DNA from: CAUZFZ01 sp963579025
GTDB lineage: Bacteria > Planctomycetota > Planctomycetia > Planctomycetales > Planctomycetaceae
Direction of reading: 5' to 3'
Assembly (NCBI GenBank): GCA_963579025.1
Contig: CAUZFZ010000095.1
Span: forward strand, 1 to 41,165
DNA: 41,165 bases
Each line of letters starts with the position of its first letter. Within the stretch, counting starts at the first letter, position 1. Below, in pieces: positions 1 through 9,548 of the stretch. The position numbers were made by a program, and so were the translations under genes. The notes beneath the pieces were generated by a model. It saw only the letters and a list, made by a program, of their open reading frames with translations. It was not told the DNA's origin and searched no databases.

Positions 1-50
<50 letters not shown>

Positions 51-72
51 ATCTTCAACGTTGCCGAAGAGC

Positions 73-1515
73 CTACGCCAGCACACCTTCAATCACATGG
101 CCATGCACGTCGGTCAGTCGCCGGTTGATCCCGTTGTGATAAGACGTCAGCCGTTCATGATCGATCCCCAGCAGATGCAGGATCGTGGCATGGAAGTCGT
201 AAACCGTGACCGGATTCAACGCCGGTTTGTAGCCGACTTCATCTGACTCACCGTAACTCATTCCGGCTTTCAGTCCTGCCCCCGCCATCCACGTCGTGAA
301 GACATGCGGATGATGATCGCGGCCAAGTCCCGAACCCTTCACTTCCGTAAAGGGAGTCCGCCCGAATTCGGATGACCACACGACCAGCGTGTCTTCCAGC
401 AGGCCGCGTTGCTTCAGATCCTTCAGCAGTGCGGCGCACGGCTGATCCAGCTGCAGCCCCTGGTTTCCATGATTGCGCCGCAGGTCTTCATGCGCATCCC
501 AGTTGACGCGCGGTGAGCCCAACGCTCCGCCGTTGTAAATCTGAACGAACCTGACACCTCGCTCGATCAATCGCCTGGCCAGCAGGTAATTACGAGCGGA
601 CGCGGCAATCCGCGGGTCATCGAGTCCATAGGACGCCTGTGTTTCCTGAGTCTCCTCAGCAAAGTCGACGACACGCGGAATACTCACCTGCATGCGCGCA
701 GCCAGCTCATAGGCGCGAACCCGAGCCAGCAATCGATCGTCTTCCGGATGCGCATTGGAGAACTGCCGATTAATCTTGAGCACCGCTGCCAGCCCGGCAC
801 GACGCTCAGCGGGATCAACCGAGTCAGGCGTTTTCAGATGAGCAATCGGCGAGTCGCCGCCTGTTCGAAAAGCGACGCCCTGGTGTTCAGCCGACAGAAA
901 CCCCTGACTCCAGTTGTTGGATCCGCCGTTGGGCAGCCCGCGAGGATCGGGCAACACGACGAATGCCGGCAACTCCTCGTTTTCGCTGCCGAGTCCGTAA
1001 GACAGCCACGCCCCCAGACTCGGAAACCCGTTCATCGTGAATCCGGTATTCATCTGGAAACACGCCGGCGTATGCGACGAGCTCTTTGTCACCATCGATC
1101 GAATGAACGTCAGATCGTCGACGCACGTCGCCAGATGCGGGAACAGTTCACTGACCCACTGCCCGGAACGTCCATGCTGCCTGAATCGATAGTAGCTCTT
1201 CCGCAGCTTGCCGGGACGTCCGAAAAACGTGTCGAGTTTGCCCTTACCAGTCAGCACTGTGTCATCGAGACGCTCCAGTTCCGGCTTGTAATCGAACGTA
1301 TCGACCTGGCTGACGCCACCGGGCGAGAAGACGTGGATTACACGTTTGACTCGCGGTGAAATGTGCGGCGAGGACAGCACCGGCGCGGCTTTGGATTCAC
1401 TTTCCAGCAGCCACGATAGAGCGATCGAACCCAGCCCCAATCCGGAGTCATGCAGCAGCCGTCGCCGAGTGGTCTGGCAGCCGAATCCTGGAATGGTGTG
1501 TGAGGTTGTTGTCAC
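73..1515 (-). CDS. DUF1501 family Tat-exported protein (sulfatase-like fold)
   Basis: The product is 480 aa from a GTG start. Residues 17-40 carry a twin-arginine signal (RRRLLHDSGLG followed by a hydrophobic stretch), so export through Tat is likely. The body matches the DUF1501 family, which is distantly related to alkaline phosphatases and sulfatases. Visible family segments are HVFSPGGVSQVDTFDYKP near the N-terminus, SMVTKSSSHTPACFQMNTG, the late block VVWSSEFGRTPF, and the histidine-rich GRDHHPHVFTTWMAGAG. The enzymatic substrate of this family is unknown. In planctomycetes DUF1501 genes usually follow a PSD1/DUF1553 gene in one operon; here the upstream neighbour is a patatin-like gene instead. 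The start has only a weak GGTGG upstream. Family assignment is firm; function is not known. Confidence 0.9.
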   Translation of the reverse strand: MTTTSHTIPGFGCQTTRRRLLHDSGLGLGSIALSWLLESESKAAPVLSSPHISPRVKRVIHVFSPGGVSQVDTFDYKPELERLDDTVLTGKGKLDTFFGRPGKLRKSYYRFRQHGRSGQWVSELFPHLATCVDDLTFIRSMVTKSSSHTPACFQMNTGFTMNGFPSLGAWLSYGLGSENEELPAFVVLPDPRGLPNGGSNNWSQGFLSAEHQGVAFRTGGDSPIAHLKTPDSVDPAERRAGLAAVLKINRQFSNAHPEDDRLLARVRAYELAARMQVSIPRVVDFAEETQETQASYGLDDPRIAASARNYLLARRLIERGVRFVQIYNGGALGSPRVNWDAHEDLRRNHGNQGLQLDQPCAALLKDLKQRGLLEDTLVVWSSEFGRTPFTEVKGSGLGRDHHPHVFTTWMAGAGLKAGMSYGESDEVGYKPALNPVTVYDFHATILHLLGIDHERLTSYHNGINRRLTDVHGHVIEGVLA

Positions 1516-1697
1516 GAGTCACCACCGGGAGTTGATTGAGTAATCTGGACAAAGCCACGTGAGCGATTATCGGAAATGTCGCGTGTGACAAGCGAGCGAG
1601 TGGTTCAGTCGGTTTGCTCAATTGTCACACCCCGGGAAGTGGTGCTGAGGGTGGAATGACCTTGGCTATCGGACATTGCGCTTCCGAGTCGCGTTCG

Positions 1698-4600
1698 CTA
1701 CTTCGCTCCATGGGTTGTAATGGGCGACGCTTTCCCTTCTTTCCCCTGCTCCGCCGGCCGGGCCTGCAGAGTTCTGATTCTGTTTCGCTGCTCGTGACAG
1801 GCAACTCGTGACCGGCACATCGTCAACGCGTACGCAGCCTCCTTCTTCTCCGTGGCGTAGCTCTTTGGATGTTCCGCGACTGCGAGCAATGCCTCGACGA
1901 TCGCCGGGTCGGGAATCTGCTGCGATTCCAGCAGGTCTCCAAGCAGCGTGCAGGCACCGGCCCGCAGGCGCCACTGGCGGTTGCCGAGCCTGTCCCGGTG
2001 CAGTGTCGTCAGAATTGTGTCGCGCAGTTCGCTGAGAGAGTCGCCCAGGTCACGCAGGATTTTCAGGATCAGCACCCGGAAGAATTCGTCGCTGTCGTCC
2101 AGCGCTCCCATAAATGCGTCAACAACCTGTTTGTCGTGCGGCAGCCGGAGTCGCAGTTCGTTGGCCGCAGATTCGCGCACGTCGTAGTCGCTGCTGCTGG
2201 TGAATCGTTTGAGTGCGTCGTCGATCTCTGCCGCCGGCCCGGTCGCCTCCGGCTCGGGTTCGGCAGCGATTTGCATGCGCATGATCATCTGCGTGATGTA
2301 GTCGGGTACATCCCGGCCCACCAGCTCGGCGGCAATCCGTCCGGGCAGGTCGCGCACGACGGTATCCGTCATGTGCTCGCCGAGCTGACGATACGCCTCG
2401 AAGCGGTCCGGATCGTAGAACTGATCGGCCGTCGCGTTGTGGGGGAACTCCTTGTCGGACTCGGCATAGCGAATCAGGTCGATGGGTTCATCGCCGGTCA
2501 GTGACGACTTGACATAGACGAGCCAGGCCGGCTCATCGCAGTCTTGGTACGTCACGCGCAGCAGGACAAAGTGCTCCCGCGAGAGCCGCTGACTGTCCAG
2601 TCTCACTTTGCTGCTTGTAGGCGCCACGTCGTTCCAGAAGCGGGACGAGTGCGACCGGTCGTCATTCGTTTCACTCTTCACGGGGGACGCGCCGGTCATG
2701 CTGTCGGTCGCGGGCGCCGGCTGTTTCCACTCGACCGGCGTCAGGTCGACGCCATGTTTGACACGAGCCCACCGGATCAGTGTGGTCAGATCATGAAACT
2801 CATAGTGGTCATCTTCCCCGGCATCGATAGCAAAGATGAACCGGCAACGGCGCTGGAACAGAGCGCCAACGCCCAGATTCTCGTGATGGCCTCCGTCGGT
2901 GACGAAGAAATACGGGCGGTCTTCAGCGTACTGCCAGGCCCGCGTCAGGAGCCGCATCGGAGTGATCCGATCGTGGTCGGTCAGATTCCGCATGATCGTC
3001 GGCAGGTAACAGCAGTGTGCCGGGTTCTCGACCCACTGTCCCAGCCGCAGATTTGCCAGCCAGAGCAATGCTCGAACCAGCGGATTCTGCTGCTGCAACG
3101 GCGACACGGCTGCGCCGGAGACCGCTACTGCGAATGGCAGCGTGATCCGACCGTTCATGAATTCTTCCGAGCGGGCGTACCCTGACTTGCGACTGCCGCA
3201 GAACCGACGTGAGAAGAGAAAGTAGTCGCGCTGCGCGTCGCCGTGTGCTTTACGCCGGCGACCGATCCAGTGCACGGAGGCTCCGATCAGATGATACGGC
3301 AGCCCCTCATTCGTGCCTTCGAGCTGTGACAGCGGCACTTCACGGCCCAGACCCGGCACGGGTTCGATCCAGTTGTCCGCCAGACCACGTTCGTAAAACC
3401 CGTGCAGCGTGGTCGCATTAACATTGACGATCAGTCCCATCAGCACGAACACAGCCAAGGCGCCCAGGAACCAGTCCCACCGGTACGCCTGATCGAACGA
3501 TTGCACGTTCGACGCCTTGACCGTGTGAGTCGGCGCGATGGTCCCGGGAAATGCCGCGGCCACCAGTTCCCGGTGAATCATCGCGCAGGCAAAACGCTCA
3601 CGCTCGGGAAGCTGGCGAAGTTCGGTTCGAAAGTTCGCCTCCTCAAGGTTGTGGGAGGCGTAAAAGTTCTTTGCGCGGTCCAGGGCCAACTGCAGGCGTG
3701 CCCGGTACAGGTCGTCCGCGTCGTCAGGCCGGGCTTTGAGCATCGCATCCCAGTTGCAGAACAGCAGCGGTTCCGTCTTCAGCACGAAATCGAGTTGAGC
3801 CACGAGTCTGTCGGACAGCGTGCGCGACCGCCGTCGCAGCTCCAGATACTCGTCAAACATGTTCGCGTCGTTGTTGCGATTGCGATGCAGATACGCGGCG
3901 GCGAGCGCACCAATTCTTCTGGCAGTTCGGGACACCAGCCCCGGCCGTGTGGATCGAACGGCTCCCGTCTCCGACTGGACGCAATCGTCAAGCATGCTGA
4001 GCCGATTGCTCGCGTCGTAGTTCGCCAGGAGGAGCGATTCAATTCCTTCGTCCGTTCGCGCGTTTTTGCTACCGGAATCGTCGCTGGGCGGCACAACCGT
4101 CTTCCGGTCATTAGGAAGCTGCCACGATGTCAGTCCTTTCGTCAGATCCGCCCACAGTTTCGCCGCCGGCATCTTGCCACGGAATCCTGGCTGTCCATGC
4201 ACGGTGTAGTCAAAGTGCTCAGGCGGGACGTCCCCTTGACGCGCCTCCAACACGGACCACAGAGAGTCTTTAGAGGACCAGGAGACGATTTCGCCCTCCG
4301 TAATGCTGACAAACCCTTCGACGACCGGTTTGGCCTCCCGGACTTTTTCCAGGTCCGCACCAGTCAGTTTCAGATCCTCGTCCGTCCAACCCGCAGCACT
4401 GCTGACGTCGTCCTGCATGTCCGGGGGAACAAGGCGGGTTGTCGTCCAGTCGGACAAATTCTCCTGTGCGAACCAGGACACCATCAGAAACGGGATTCCG
4501 TACACAACCACGCGGCTGGACACCGCAAAGATCCAGCGGTCGGAAAGCGACTGCGGCGCGACTCCGCTGCGAATCAGGCGTCCCGGACGCAGATACGGCA

Positions 4601-5522
4601 ACAGACCGACGCCGATGATGCCATACAACAGATAGTGCATCAGTGACTGCGTGCCGGACGCGAATTCGGTGATGTCCAGTTCGCCGACAACGGGAATCGA
4701 ATCAAGTCCGAAGTCACCGTTGCCCAGGAGCGCCGCGACGGCCACGCCGAACGTAATGAACAGGACGACGAGGAAGAACCGGGGCACTGATCCTCGCGCC
4801 CGCTGGCCTTTGCGGAAGTACGTGACCGCCCACGTCAGCAGCCAGAGTGCCAGAGCCACCGAGACGGGAAACAGCCCGCGATGGATATCTGTTGTGAATC
4901 CTAGAGCCCGCAGGATGTCACGGGACCACGGAGAGTCCAGTGCGCGAAAGGCGATGGACAGGAGCAGCGCCACGGCAGCCAGGCCACTGAACGTCACCAT
5001 CCACAGCAGCAACAGTCCAATGAGATAGCGGTTCAGAAAGCGCTGCGTGCGGATCAGGTAATGGCCGCCGAAAACAAATTTCCGCATCCGCTCCGACAGG
5101 CGTCCGCCATCCAGCGCCGTGAGTGTTTGATGGGCTCCTGGCCTGGCCGGCACTGTCGCCTTGTCATCGTCCGGGGATTCGTCGGGTGGGCACAGGGCGG
5201 CCGACGACAGCCACGCACCCGCGTAACCACCACCGGAAACGGTGCTCATGTAGTCGAAAAACTTCAGCAGGCCAGACTTGTGCAGACTCCGCAGAACGCC
5301 AAGCGACGCTGCGCCGGAACGGATGCCGCCACCGGACAGCGCCAGGCCCACGAGGCTCGTCGAGGCCTGTTCCGGGTCCGTCTGGGGAATGGCGTCATCG
5401 TGGGTCGCAGCCTCCACACGACGGTGTTTGACTTCGTCCAGCTCCTGTTTCAGAACTTCCGCATCGTCAACCGTTTTGTAGTTGCGGAATCCTGGCAGTC
5501 GCTCTCTGTTGGGGCCCGACAT
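1698..5522 (-). CDS. Large membrane patatin-like phospholipase with C-terminal HEAT-like region
   Basis: 1274 aa from ATG 5522, chosen because GGAG lies 7 nt upstream; a GTG two codons earlier is possible. The N-terminus carries the patatin oxyanion motif GGGIR (about 64-68) followed by AASLG, with Ser73 as the likely nucleophile in a relaxed GxSxG context. The matching catalytic Asp lies far downstream in VTDGGHHENLG (about residue 875), the DGG motif of the family. Between them are about six hydrophobic segments: roughly 162-192, three more before residue 310, one near 335-355, and one near 690-715 before VNVNATTLHGFYERGL. The active site is therefore assembled across a membrane-embedded insertion. 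Residues after about 1120 look like HEAT/Armadillo helical pairs (YDVRESAANELRLRL, EFFRVLILKILRDLGD). Probable role: membrane-anchored acyl hydrolase on lipids. The gene stands alone between non-coding stretches. Confidence 0.85.
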   Translation of the reverse strand: MSGPNRERLPGFRNYKTVDDAEVLKQELDEVKHRRVEAATHDDAIPQTDPEQASTSLVGLALSGGGIRSGAASLGVLRSLHKSGLLKFFDYMSTVSGGGYAGAWLSSAALCPPDESPDDDKATVPARPGAHQTLTALDGGRLSERMRKFVFGGHYLIRTQRFLNRYLIGLLLLWMVTFSGLAAVALLLSIAFRALDSPWSRDILRALGFTTDIHRGLFPVSVALALWLLTWAVTYFRKGQRARGSVPRFFLVVLFITFGVAVAALLGNGDFGLDSIPVVGELDITEFASGTQSLMHYLLYGIIGVGLLPYLRPGRLIRSGVAPQSLSDRWIFAVSSRVVVYGIPFLMVSWFAQENLSDWTTTRLVPPDMQDDVSSAAGWTDEDLKLTGADLEKVREAKPVVEGFVSITEGEIVSWSSKDSLWSVLEARQGDVPPEHFDYTVHGQPGFRGKMPAAKLWADLTKGLTSWQLPNDRKTVVPPSDDSGSKNARTDEGIESLLLANYDASNRLSMLDDCVQSETGAVRSTRPGLVSRTARRIGALAAAYLHRNRNNDANMFDEYLELRRRSRTLSDRLVAQLDFVLKTEPLLFCNWDAMLKARPDDADDLYRARLQLALDRAKNFYASHNLEEANFRTELRQLPERERFACAMIHRELVAAAFPGTIAPTHTVKASNVQSFDQAYRWDWFLGALAVFVLMGLIVNVNATTLHGFYERGLADNWIEPVPGLGREVPLSQLEGTNEGLPYHLIGASVHWIGRRRKAHGDAQRDYFLFSRRFCGSRKSGYARSEEFMNGRITLPFAVAVSGAAVSPLQQQNPLVRALLWLANLRLGQWVENPAHCCYLPTIMRNLTDHDRITPMRLLTRAWQYAEDRPYFFVTDGGHHENLGVGALFQRRCRFIFAIDAGEDDHYEFHDLTTLIRWARVKHGVDLTPVEWKQPAPATDSMTGASPVKSETNDDRSHSSRFWNDVAPTSSKVRLDSQRLSREHFVLLRVTYQDCDEPAWLVYVKSSLTGDEPIDLIRYAESDKEFPHNATADQFYDPDRFEAYRQLGEHMTDTVVRDLPGRIAAELVGRDVPDYITQMIMRMQIAAEPEPEATGPAAEIDDALKRFTSSSDYDVRESAANELRLRLPHDKQVVDAFMGALDDSDEFFRVLILKILRDLGDSLSELRDTILTTLHRDRLGNRQWRLRAGACTLLGDLLESQQIPDPAIVEALLAVAEHPKSYATEKKEAAYALTMCRSRVACHEQRNRIRTLQARPAEQGKEGKASPITTHGAK

Positions 5523-6146
5523 GACCACTCCGGTTATGGACGCATGGGGAGACGCGCATCACAGGCTGCCACTCCCTTGATCGACTACAGCAGGCATGCC
5601 TGCAGAGCCCTTGACGCTGTCCGAATCAACGCATCACTGTACAGCCACTCTAATGGTCTGATCAGACTACACAGGTGTCAGCAGGATTCAAGCAAGACCG
5701 TCACAAATGCCAGTGTCTGCTGGATGAAGCGTAGATGACTGCGTGCATGGCCTATGTCGATCCCGAATCCGATCCGTGCCGAATCGCTGAGACTCCGGAG
5801 ACCAGCGAGTTCAGCCGAGCGGCAGATGTAAATTTACGCGTAGCGAAACTCGCGAGAGTTTCGGACCGCGGCCGAGTGGCGATGAGTGAGATCGCGTTGC
5901 TGCAACTGCCGGCCTGACGCAGGGGGTGGTGTGGCAAGCGGAGCGAACGGTTCCTCTGGTGTGCCGGCGCCGGCGGGCGCGACACCAAACGGAGTGTCGT
6001 CGTACCGCTTATATGGTCTGGTCGAGCGAAACCTTGCCTGGCAGGTAACTGACGGTCGCATCTTGTTCGTCATAGCGAACGCTGACATTCAGTACTCCGA
6101 TAATCCCAGACTGGGCTTCTTTGACCGCGAGCGATCAGGACACGCG
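5523..6146. other. Gene-poor intergenic region with palindromes
   Basis: About 620 nt lie between the patatin-like gene and a small secreted peptide, both on the minus strand. The open frames here are short, overlap each other on both strands and show no domain, signal or convincing ribosome site. The stretch holds one perfect stem-loop at 5844-5863 (listed separately) and a GC-rich palindromic area around 5955-5980 (GCCGGCGCCGGC). The promoter of the patatin-like gene is expected near its right-to-left upstream side (5530-5700), but no clear promoter boxes are visible. Confidence 0.5.
5844..5863. repeat. Short palindromic repeat, GCGA-loop family (copy 1)
   Basis: CGAAACTC (5844-5851) and GAGTTTCG (5856-5863) form a perfect 8-bp stem around a GCGA loop. 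GGACCGCGGCC follows. Two similar elements occur at 11845-11863 and 26312-26331, with the same stem-loop plan and a similar GGCCG flank. All three are intergenic, which points to a dispersed REP-like family. No function can be read from the sequence. Confidence 0.6.
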
Positions 6147-6284
6147 TCAGATCATGTCTTCGAACTGCAGCACAACTTCTGCATGCTGATCCGGCAGTTG
6201 AGGCGAGTCATCCACACTCGCGAACGCGCTGAAGACACCGACCGCGAGTATGAAGAACCAGACGAGAGTACGTGAGGATCGCAT
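6147..6284 (-). CDS. Small secreted peptide, hypothetical
   Basis: 45 aa. The start at 6284 is preferred because AAGGGA sits about 8 nt upstream; an in-frame ATG 18 codons earlier has no such site. The first 24 residues (MRSSRTLVWFFILAVGVFSA and following) form a classical Sec signal: basic n-region, hydrophobic core, and an AFA-SVDD cleavage region. The predicted mature peptide is only about 20-22 residues and acidic, ending LQFEDMI. No family is recognised. It lies between the patatin-like gene and the DUF3179 gene on the same strand. The good ribosome site plus signal peptide favour a real gene, but the short length leaves doubt. Confidence 0.45.
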   Translation of the reverse strand: MRSSRTLVWFFILAVGVFSAFASVDDSPQLPDQHAEVVLQFEDMI

Positions 6285-6362
6285 CGTTGATTCCCTTATG
6301 GCGTGAGGAGAGATGCCCGTCACTATTTTGCAAGCCATGCAATTGCATGCGTCCGCAGTCTT

Positions 6363-7400
6363 CTACTTAGACTCCCCGTGCAGTTGCGTATCGGGATACT
6401 CGGAACTCCATGCGTACCAGTGACACTGAATACTGTCGACCCACTTGAGTTCTTTGTCTTTGAGTTCCCCGTCGATCCCACGTCCGGCGAGCGACCATCG
6501 CGTGCCGGTCTCCTTGTCCCGGAACGGCACGTCTCCGCCTCTGTTGGCGATTATCGTGAGTTGCTGGCCGTCCAGTCTGCTGCTGAAGGCCACTGCCGTT
6601 TTTGTCGGACCGTACCAGAACACGGTGACAGGCTGCTCATTGATGGTATCCGTAAAGACCGCGTGTTCGCCGGCACCGTCAAGTAGAAAGGCCTTGCTGT
6701 CACCGCCGATCGTCACGCCGATTACGTTGACGAACGCCTTCAGTCGGGCGTCGACCGGTCCCATCGATTCACCGGCTTCCTGACTCTGTTTCGTCGGGAG
6801 TGGCGCAAGGGCGTATTTCTTGCCATCAAAGAGTCGATAGGCAACGGATTGAGGATGCAGCTCCAGCCAGTACTGCCAGTCCGTGACCATATTCGCGATG
6901 CGTTTGAGTCGCTCGCCTTTCCGCGGTCCGTCAAAGATCTCACCGGACAACGCGGACACGAGGGAACCGTCGTTCCCCTTCACAACCATGACGCCGTTCC
7001 GCCAGCCGTGAAACTCGTAGGTGTGCTTGTAGCCCTTTGACCGCTCAAACGCTGATACGTAGCCCCCGTCCGGATCGTAGAAAAAGATTCCGTACGTGTC
7101 GTTGACAACACGTGGAGCGGCCAGGAAGTGCCTTAAAGGAATCGCACCACCTTCGTGGTTGCTGCGGAGCCAGGCGATGGCGCGATCGTTGTCTTCGATG
7201 AATCCTTTCCGATGCTGAACGATGCAGTACGAACAGGGCGGGTTCGTAATGGATTTGAACAGGCCCGGTTTCGCGGTCAGCTTCGATTTCCTGACAGGTT
7301 GCTTTTCATCAGCGACCGCGTGCAGGCCGATCGCAAAGAGGAACGCAATGCCAGAGAGAGACACGGCGACACGCTTTACGGAGCGAGTGAGTGCTGTCAT
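6363..7400 (-). CDS. DUF3179 domain-containing secreted protein
   Basis: 345 aa from ATG 7400; AGGAG lies 6 nt upstream, while the longer open frame to 7538 lacks a ribosome site and would bury the signal peptide. Residues 1-30 are a Sec signal (basic MTALTRSVKR, hydrophobic core, cut near VADE). The body carries DUF3179 features in order: a CSYC motif near residue 54, the half-motif SALSGEIFDGPRKGERL, then a second half-motif with DKETGTRWSLAGRGIDG and a late HWYAWSSEYPDTQ block. The family is widespread in exported bacterial proteins and its biochemical role is not established. The paired Cys residues could bind metal or form a disulfide. The gene is monocistronic as far as can be seen. Confidence 0.8.
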   Translation of the reverse strand: MTALTRSVKRVAVSLSGIAFLFAIGLHAVADEKQPVRKSKLTAKPGLFKSITNPPCSYCIVQHRKGFIEDNDRAIAWLRSNHEGGAIPLRHFLAAPRVVNDTYGIFFYDPDGGYVSAFERSKGYKHTYEFHGWRNGVMVVKGNDGSLVSALSGEIFDGPRKGERLKRIANMVTDWQYWLELHPQSVAYRLFDGKKYALAPLPTKQSQEAGESMGPVDARLKAFVNVIGVTIGGDSKAFLLDGAGEHAVFTDTINEQPVTVFWYGPTKTAVAFSSRLDGQQLTIIANRGGDVPFRDKETGTRWSLAGRGIDGELKDKELKWVDSIQCHWYAWSSEYPDTQLHGESK

Positions 7401-8538
7401 TACGTCTCCTTTCAAAAGGAAGCTCGAATGCGAAAGCTGGCCGATCAGGCCTCGCTGATTGTACCGCATCCCAATCCTGCCAGCGTCGCCCAGGCTTGCC
7501 CCAGGGAGTTCGGATCGAAAGGAACCGGTTGCCTGCAAACAGCGATCTCAAATCGCATGAACGGAGAATGACGAGGGAAACCTGCTCCCACGTGAACAGC
7601 GACAGCCGTTTGTGATTGCGGGTTGCGGCGACACGACTCTCGAAACCGGCCGACCACATTGCGAGAAATTCAGAGACCAGTGCCCATGACTCTGAACGGC
7701 AGTGAACTTCCCGACTGATTCCGTGGCTTGACGCTCCGACACATCGTGCATCCGCTCGTTGAAAACGCAGAATTGGTGCAGTATCGGCGCTCCGGTCGCG
7801 ATCATCGGATGCACGAAGGAATTCGCCGATAATTCATTAAGACTGCGCGGCGACCGGATTCCTGCAAGCGTGTGAAGCAGATTGTTCGCGGCGGCGGACG
7901 TCACCGCCCAGTTTTGGTGCGTTTAAGAACTACAGCGGCGTAGTGGACACTCTTACGAGTCGGCGAGCTCATTTGACACCGCGCAATTGCTGCAACAGCA
8001 ATTCATCTCGATGACATGCGGCAGGGCCGTTTTCTTCCAGGCCCCATAATTCAGACGAGCCATTCGTCGATGCGTACATCGAATGCCGGAAACACCGTTT
8101 CAGCTCGACTCGATTGGTGCCGTCCTTCCGAAAGGGCCGGAATACCGAACGTGCGATGGCGGTTTCGACAAGCATGAAAACACTCTTGCTCGGTTGTCAT
8201 GCTATATCGAACAAAATACTGTTACGTGTGCCTTTTGTTACTTATATGTTATTACACACATACATCACTCTACACCTGATACAAATCTCTCAAGGTCACT
8301 CTCTTCTGCGAGAACGGAATTCTCGACGTTGCCATGATCCCCGGAGGCGGTCGGGCATGCCCTGAGTATCCGCCTCAGCGCAGTGCAAGTTCGGGTTTCC
8401 TGCTGACGCGTTTTCGAAATCTCGCCGCCGTCCCAGTCGGATATCGCAATCCGGTTTCTGGGTGGCAACTATATGGCGGAACAGTTCTTGAATCAGACCG
8501 AATGTCTTCTGAATTATCTCAAGCTGGGAATGTGAACC
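7401..8538. other. Long intergenic region with no recognisable gene
   Basis: About 1.1 kb between the divergently placed DUF3179 and ankyrin-repeat genes. The first part (7401-7540) must hold the DUF3179 promoter. Small open frames on both strands (up to about 118 codons) have no signal peptide, domain or ribosome site that would support them. A conspicuously A+T-rich patch lies at about 8195-8290, against G+C-rich surroundings, and contains TTGTTACTTATATG and a GTGTG/CACAC pair. The region may be decayed coding DNA, but no family could be recognised in any frame. Confidence 0.4.
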
Positions 8539-9222
8539 ATGTCGTCACCGGTCTTTTCGGCCATCGTCGCCGGCGATACCGCAGGATTGCAGGTGGCCAT
8601 CGATGCAGGTGAGTCTGTAAATGAGTTTGACGAAAGTCCGCAAGTCCCGCTTGTTTTTGCTGCGCAGCGAGGACTGGCTGCGCTCGTTTCAGTTCTTGTC
8701 AGCAACGGCGCTGATCTGGACACTGAATCCGGGAAGCAGAAGAACACAGCTCTGATGCTGGCGGCATATAACGGCCATCCCAATGTTGTCGGCCTGTTGA
8801 TCGAAGCGGGCGCAGATCTGTACCTGGTAAACGACTTCACGGAAACGGCCAGGGAGTGTGCGGTGCAGGACAAGACGCTCAAGCATGCTGAAGCCCTGCG
8901 TCTGCTGCTCGAAGCGGGAATGCCGCCACGCAATCCGGAAACGCTTCCTTGTTCGACAATGATGGACGCGGCGCGATCAGGTAACGTAAAAGCAATCGAG
9001 CATTTGGTTGTACATGGAGCGGACGTCAACGAAGTGAGAGAGTTCGGTACGGCTCTGACGACTGCCGCCGAAGAAAACCAGATCAAAGTCGCCGAGTACC
9101 TGCTTAGTCAGAACGCCGATCCTGCGTTGGTAATCACGCACGGAGATCTTGAAGGCAAGACCGCAGTGGACATCGCGAAGGAACATGGGAGGAGAAAACT
9201 TGTCGCGCTGTTCGGCGGATGA
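8539..9222 (+). CDS. Ankyrin-repeat protein
   Basis: 227 aa, made almost entirely of ankyrin repeats. At least five are visible, with the usual helix-turn-helix-loop pattern: VFAAQRGLAALVSVLVSNGAD, then TALMLAAYNGHPNVVGLLIE, then AEALRLLLEAGM, then MMDAARSGNVKAIEHLVVHG and TTAAEENQIKVAEYLLSQNA, ending in a shorter capping repeat (TAVDIAKEHGRRKLVALFGG). No signal peptide or membrane segment is seen, so it is probably cytoplasmic and binds another protein. The start codon follows GGGA at moderate distance; a GTG slightly upstream is the alternative. It stands alone, convergent with the PSD1 gene to its right. The binding partner is unknown. Confidence 0.85.
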   Translation: MSSPVFSAIVAGDTAGLQVAIDAGESVNEFDESPQVPLVFAAQRGLAALVSVLVSNGADLDTESGKQKNTALMLAAYNGHPNVVGLLIEAGADLYLVNDFTETARECAVQDKTLKHAEALRLLLEAGMPPRNPETLPCSTMMDAARSGNVKAIEHLVVHGADVNEVREFGTALTTAAEENQIKVAEYLLSQNADPALVITHGDLEGKTAVDIAKEHGRRKLVALFGG

Positions 9223-9548
9223 CCGTCTGACAAACGCTAAACTCAATAGATGATTCCGCAGCCTTGCAGGTCGACGGCATCGACAGCAAATGCCGTTTTG
9301 CTGGTGCGGTTTCTGCACGCGGCGAATTCACACCGCACGCATCGGTCGAGGGTACGAAAAGATCCGATTGCCGTTAACCGTCTGCCATCAGCGTGATGGC
9401 ACGCCGAAGGAGTCCTCAGCACGGAACGGTCTGATTCTGCTCCAGGCGACAACACCGGAGCAGGTGTCGCTCGGCCGTCCGGTTTCATCGATCGACGGCA
9501 TTCGGGACTTATGATGATCGACCGTCTCGCGCGTAGTGCGCTGTCCGA
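9223..9548. other. Convergent intergenic region, no gene seen
   Basis: About 325 nt separate the convergent ankyrin-repeat (plus) and PSD1 (minus) genes. The short open frames here have no supporting signal. The only structured element noticed is the 8-bp hairpin at 9383-9401, listed separately. Confidence 0.45.
9383..9401. terminator. Hairpin between convergent genes, possible terminator
   Basis: TGCCATCA (9383-9390) and TGATGGCA (9394-9401) form a perfect 8-bp stem with a GCG loop. The position between the 3' ends of the ankyrin-repeat and PSD1 genes fits a shared 3'-end structure. No U-run follows on either strand, so it does not meet the usual intrinsic-terminator pattern. Confidence 0.3.

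Noticed and set aside
3402..4646. 414-codon plus-strand open frame
   Set aside because: It is antisense to the patatin-like gene, with arginine-rich composition typical of a shadow frame and no recognisable domain.
8334..8612. Possible fragment of a formylglycine-generating-enzyme-like domain (NPVSGWQ region)
   Set aside because: Only a loose resemblance over a few residues, with no conserved block; not enough to call a remnant.
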